Assembly: GCA_018292915.2 (NCBI GenBank)
Contig: JACVVK020000032.1
Coordinates: forward strand, 935,001 to 999,000
Direction of reading: 5' to 3'
Origin: Batillaria attramentaria
Lineage: Eukaryota; Mollusca; Gastropoda; Batillariidae
DNA: 64,000 bases
The translations under genes were made by a program, and so were the position numbers. Below, in pieces: positions 40,026 to 64,000 of the stretch; position 1 is the first letter of the stretch; each line of letters opens with the position of its first letter. Below the pieces are notes generated by a model, which did no database searches, was not told the DNA's origin, and was given only the letters and a program-made list of their open reading frames with translations.

Positions 40026-41024
40026 GCTATGATTGGCGAAAGCAGACAAACATGCAGTTTTTTCGCAACAAAGCAGTTTTTCGCGAAAAAGTCGATTTTG
40101 TCGCGAAAAAACAGCACTTTTTCGAGAAAAACCTTCTTTTTTTGTTTTTGCGAAAAAGCGGCAATTTCCTTTTATCGCGAAAACATTTGACAGCGATTTT
40201 TTCGCGTAAACAGTTTTTCTTCAGAAAAATGGACTTTTTCGCGAACAAAAAAAGTTTTTTCGCGAAAAAAACTGACTTTTTTGCCAAAAAACTGACTTTT
40301 TTTCGCAAAATAAAAAACAGGTTTCCACGGCAAAAGTCAGTTTTTTGCGCAGAAAAGGTTTTTCCGCGAAAAAACAGGGCGGTGTTTTTTTCGCGAAAAA
40401 AAACTGACGGCTTTTTTTTTTTTCGCGAAAACCTGACTGAGTGGGCTAGTTTGTTTTTTGTTTTTTTTTTTCGCGAAAAAACGGACACCAATTTTCTGCA
40501 GAAAAAGTGCATACCATTTTATTTTATTTTTTTGCGAAAAAAACGTTTTTTCGCGACATTTTTTTTTTCGGAAAGATTGACGTTTTTTCACAAAAAAAAA
40601 ACCGGTTTTGTTGCGAAAAAAAAAAAAACCCAGATTTTTCGCGAAAAGACTGAATTTTGTCTATAGATTGGCGAAAGCAGACAAAAATGCACTTTTTCGC
40701 AACAAAGCAGTTTTTCGCGAAAAAGTCGATTTTGTAGCGAAAAAACGGCACTTTTTCGCGAAAAAACTTTTTTTTCCCGCGAAAAAGCGGCAATTTCCTT
40801 TTATTGCAAAAACATTTGATAGCAATTTTTTCGCGTGAAAAGTTTTTTCCTCAGAAAAATTGACTTTTTCGCGAAGAAACTGCTTTTTTTTTTTCGCGGA
40901 AAAAATGCCTTTTCGCGGAAAGATTGACGTTTTTTCGCGACACTTGAAAAGCGGTTTTGTCGCGAAAAAAACGGATTTTTCGCGAAAAGACTGAATTTTG
41001 TCTGCTTTCGCTAATCATAGGCGG
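40026..41024. mobile_element. Inverted-repeat element built of TTTTTCGCGAAAAA-like palindromes
   Basis: The ends are inverted: CTATGATTGGCGAAAGCAGA at the left and TCTGCTTTCGCTAATCATAG at the right. In between are about twenty CGCG cores, each with T-runs before and A-runs after, spaced by roughly 15-45 bp. ATTGGCGAAAGCAGACAAA recurs internally at about 40667, so a second copy of the left end starts there. Long open frames in both directions are a consequence of the repeats and are not genes. Confidence 0.75.
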
Positions 41025-41138
41025 CGGGAACGGACAACACTGAGACAAACTTGAAACACATTCCCTAGTGTGTAATCACTTGAACCAAAGATCCTCTATA
41101 CAATTTTATAGAGGGTCTTTGCTTGAACTTATCGATTT

Positions 41139-41676
41139 CGGGTAATTGTAAAGAATAGTATACGAAAATAATTGGAGCTAATTGCACGCACTTTGATGGG
41201 TGTTTTCGGTTCTGCTCGATGCAAAGAGACGTAAGACACCCTTACCTACTCACTTTGACCACTCCTTCCCCACAAACTATCCCTGAATGACTGGCGACCA
41301 CGGCCCAAGCAGTCATCTGCACGCCATTTTGGTTGGTGATCAGGGTCCTACTAATTACCGAAAACAACCGAAAACGACCGATACAACTCTTAATACGGGT
41401 AGAACGCAGTTAAAACATAGAAGTTGTTTTCGGTTGTTTCGGTTGTTTTCGGTAATTAGTAGGACCGGGTGATCAAAATGGCGTGCAGATGACTGCTCAG
41501 GCCGTGGTCGCCAGTCATTCAGGGATATTTTGTGCATGTTTGTGGGGAAGGAGTGGTCAAAGTGAGTAGGTAAGGGTGTCTTATGTCTCTTTGCATCGTG
41601 CAGAACCGAAAACACCCGTCAAAGTGCGTGCAATTAGCTCCAATTATTTTCGTATACTATTCTTTACAATTACCCG
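41139..41676. mobile_element. Long near-perfect palindrome (foldback element)
   Basis: Arms of about 250 bp (41139-41388 and 41424-41676) are inverted copies with few differences. GTCCTACTAATTACCGAAAA at the inner end pairs with TTTTCGGTAATTAGTAGGAC. The loop is about 35 bp. No transposase is present. Confidence 0.85.
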
Positions 41677-42071
41677 ATTTCGATTTTGTGTGCCGTAGCA
41701 CTCTTGGCTGGTCAGTCGACTGTTAGCTGTGGTCAGTCAGTGTACAGATAACGATTTAGAACATACAGCAACAGGCCAAACACCGTATCGACAATATGTA
41801 CTGACCTTATCCTGTACTGCGGTACTAATCAGTAATTAATTAATTTTCGCTGAGTAATGGCGTGCTCGTTCAAGGCCGTTCAGTGCGTGGAATCAGTGAC
41901 TGAGGAGCTGTTGTCCTCAATACCTCCCACTGTGTTGCAAGCTGTACGTTGTGTTGCAAGATAACAACAAGAAGGCGGTCACACTCAGCTATTCCAGTGC
42001 AGCAGCTCGTTTCATGAGTCTAGACACCCTTGTTGCCGGTTTGGCTGCGGTGGGGTTCACGATCAACGTAG

Positions 42072-42086
42072 TCACGTGATTTTATA
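42072..42086 (+). promoter_or_regulatory. Putative promoter element of the oxidase gene (E-box, TATA-like)
   Basis: The palindrome TCACGTGA (42072-42079) is followed by TTTATAG, about 100 bp upstream of the predicted start codon. TCACGTGA is the core bound by bHLH-zip factors of the USF/MITF/TFEB type. The link to this gene is position only. Confidence 0.35.
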
Positions 42087-42182
42087 GCTGCAGTCGCGCT
42101 TGTTTCAGGGCAACTTGGAAGGTGCAGCGCTTCGACTTGCCACGTTTAGATGGTTGATTCGTAGGCCAGGTATAGCTACAAA

Positions 42183-64000
<21,818 letters not shown>

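Noticed and set aside
39839..40666. 275-codon open frame rich in Phe and Lys, plus long frames on the other strand
   Set aside because: The frames exist because the TTTTTCGCGAAAAA repeat lacks stop codons in several frames; there is no domain or varied composition.

Overview
The window looks like a stretch of a repeat-rich animal nuclear genome, most likely a mollusc and probably a marine gastropod. It has split genes with GT-AG introns, several tRNA-headed SINE families, long (CA)n/(TC)n microsatellites, LINE and Ty3/mag-type elements, and secreted C1q-like genes of the kind that are expanded in molluscs. The species assignment is inference. There is no operon, CRISPR array or prokaryotic feature.

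Region by region: 1-9.3 kb is gene-poor, with three long tRNA-SINEs (one cut into an unrecognised reading frame), foldback elements, microsatellites and a LINE remnant. Two paralogous genes lie head to tail on the minus strand: gene B (9340-16440) and gene A (18384-33310). Each encodes a secreted protein of about 400 residues made of a signal peptide and three consecutive C1q/TNF-like jelly-roll domains. The exon plan is the same in both: non-coding exon 1, signal-peptide exon 2, then three exon pairs, with a 36-nt microexon inside the third pair. Each domain is a phase 1-1 module with an internal phase-2 intron. All predicted exons join in frame in both genes, which is the main support for the models.

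Gene A intron 5 carries an apparently intact Ty3/gypsy (mag-like) LTR retrotransposon (22595-27703) with LTRs differing at one base. Its intron 3 carries an L2/CR1-like LINE nested inside a SINE. Between gene A and the next gene lie a plus-strand polyglutamine ORF (34268-35422), a LINE remnant, two long foldback elements and an unusual 1-kb tract built from TTTTTCGCGAAAAA-like palindromes.

From 42183 to beyond 64000, on the plus strand, is a 28-exon (incomplete) xanthine dehydrogenase/aldehyde oxidase family gene. It covers both 2Fe-2S domains, the FAD domain and much of the molybdopterin domain, and the spliced frame stays open for 1,051 codons. A full-length antisense LINE with an intact 1,044-codon ORF and a 13-bp target-site duplication sits in its intron 25. 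Two transposon insertions, the LTR element in gene A and a SINE in the oxidase gene, landed within a few bases of splice sites, and in both cases the target-site duplication appears to have preserved the splice signal.
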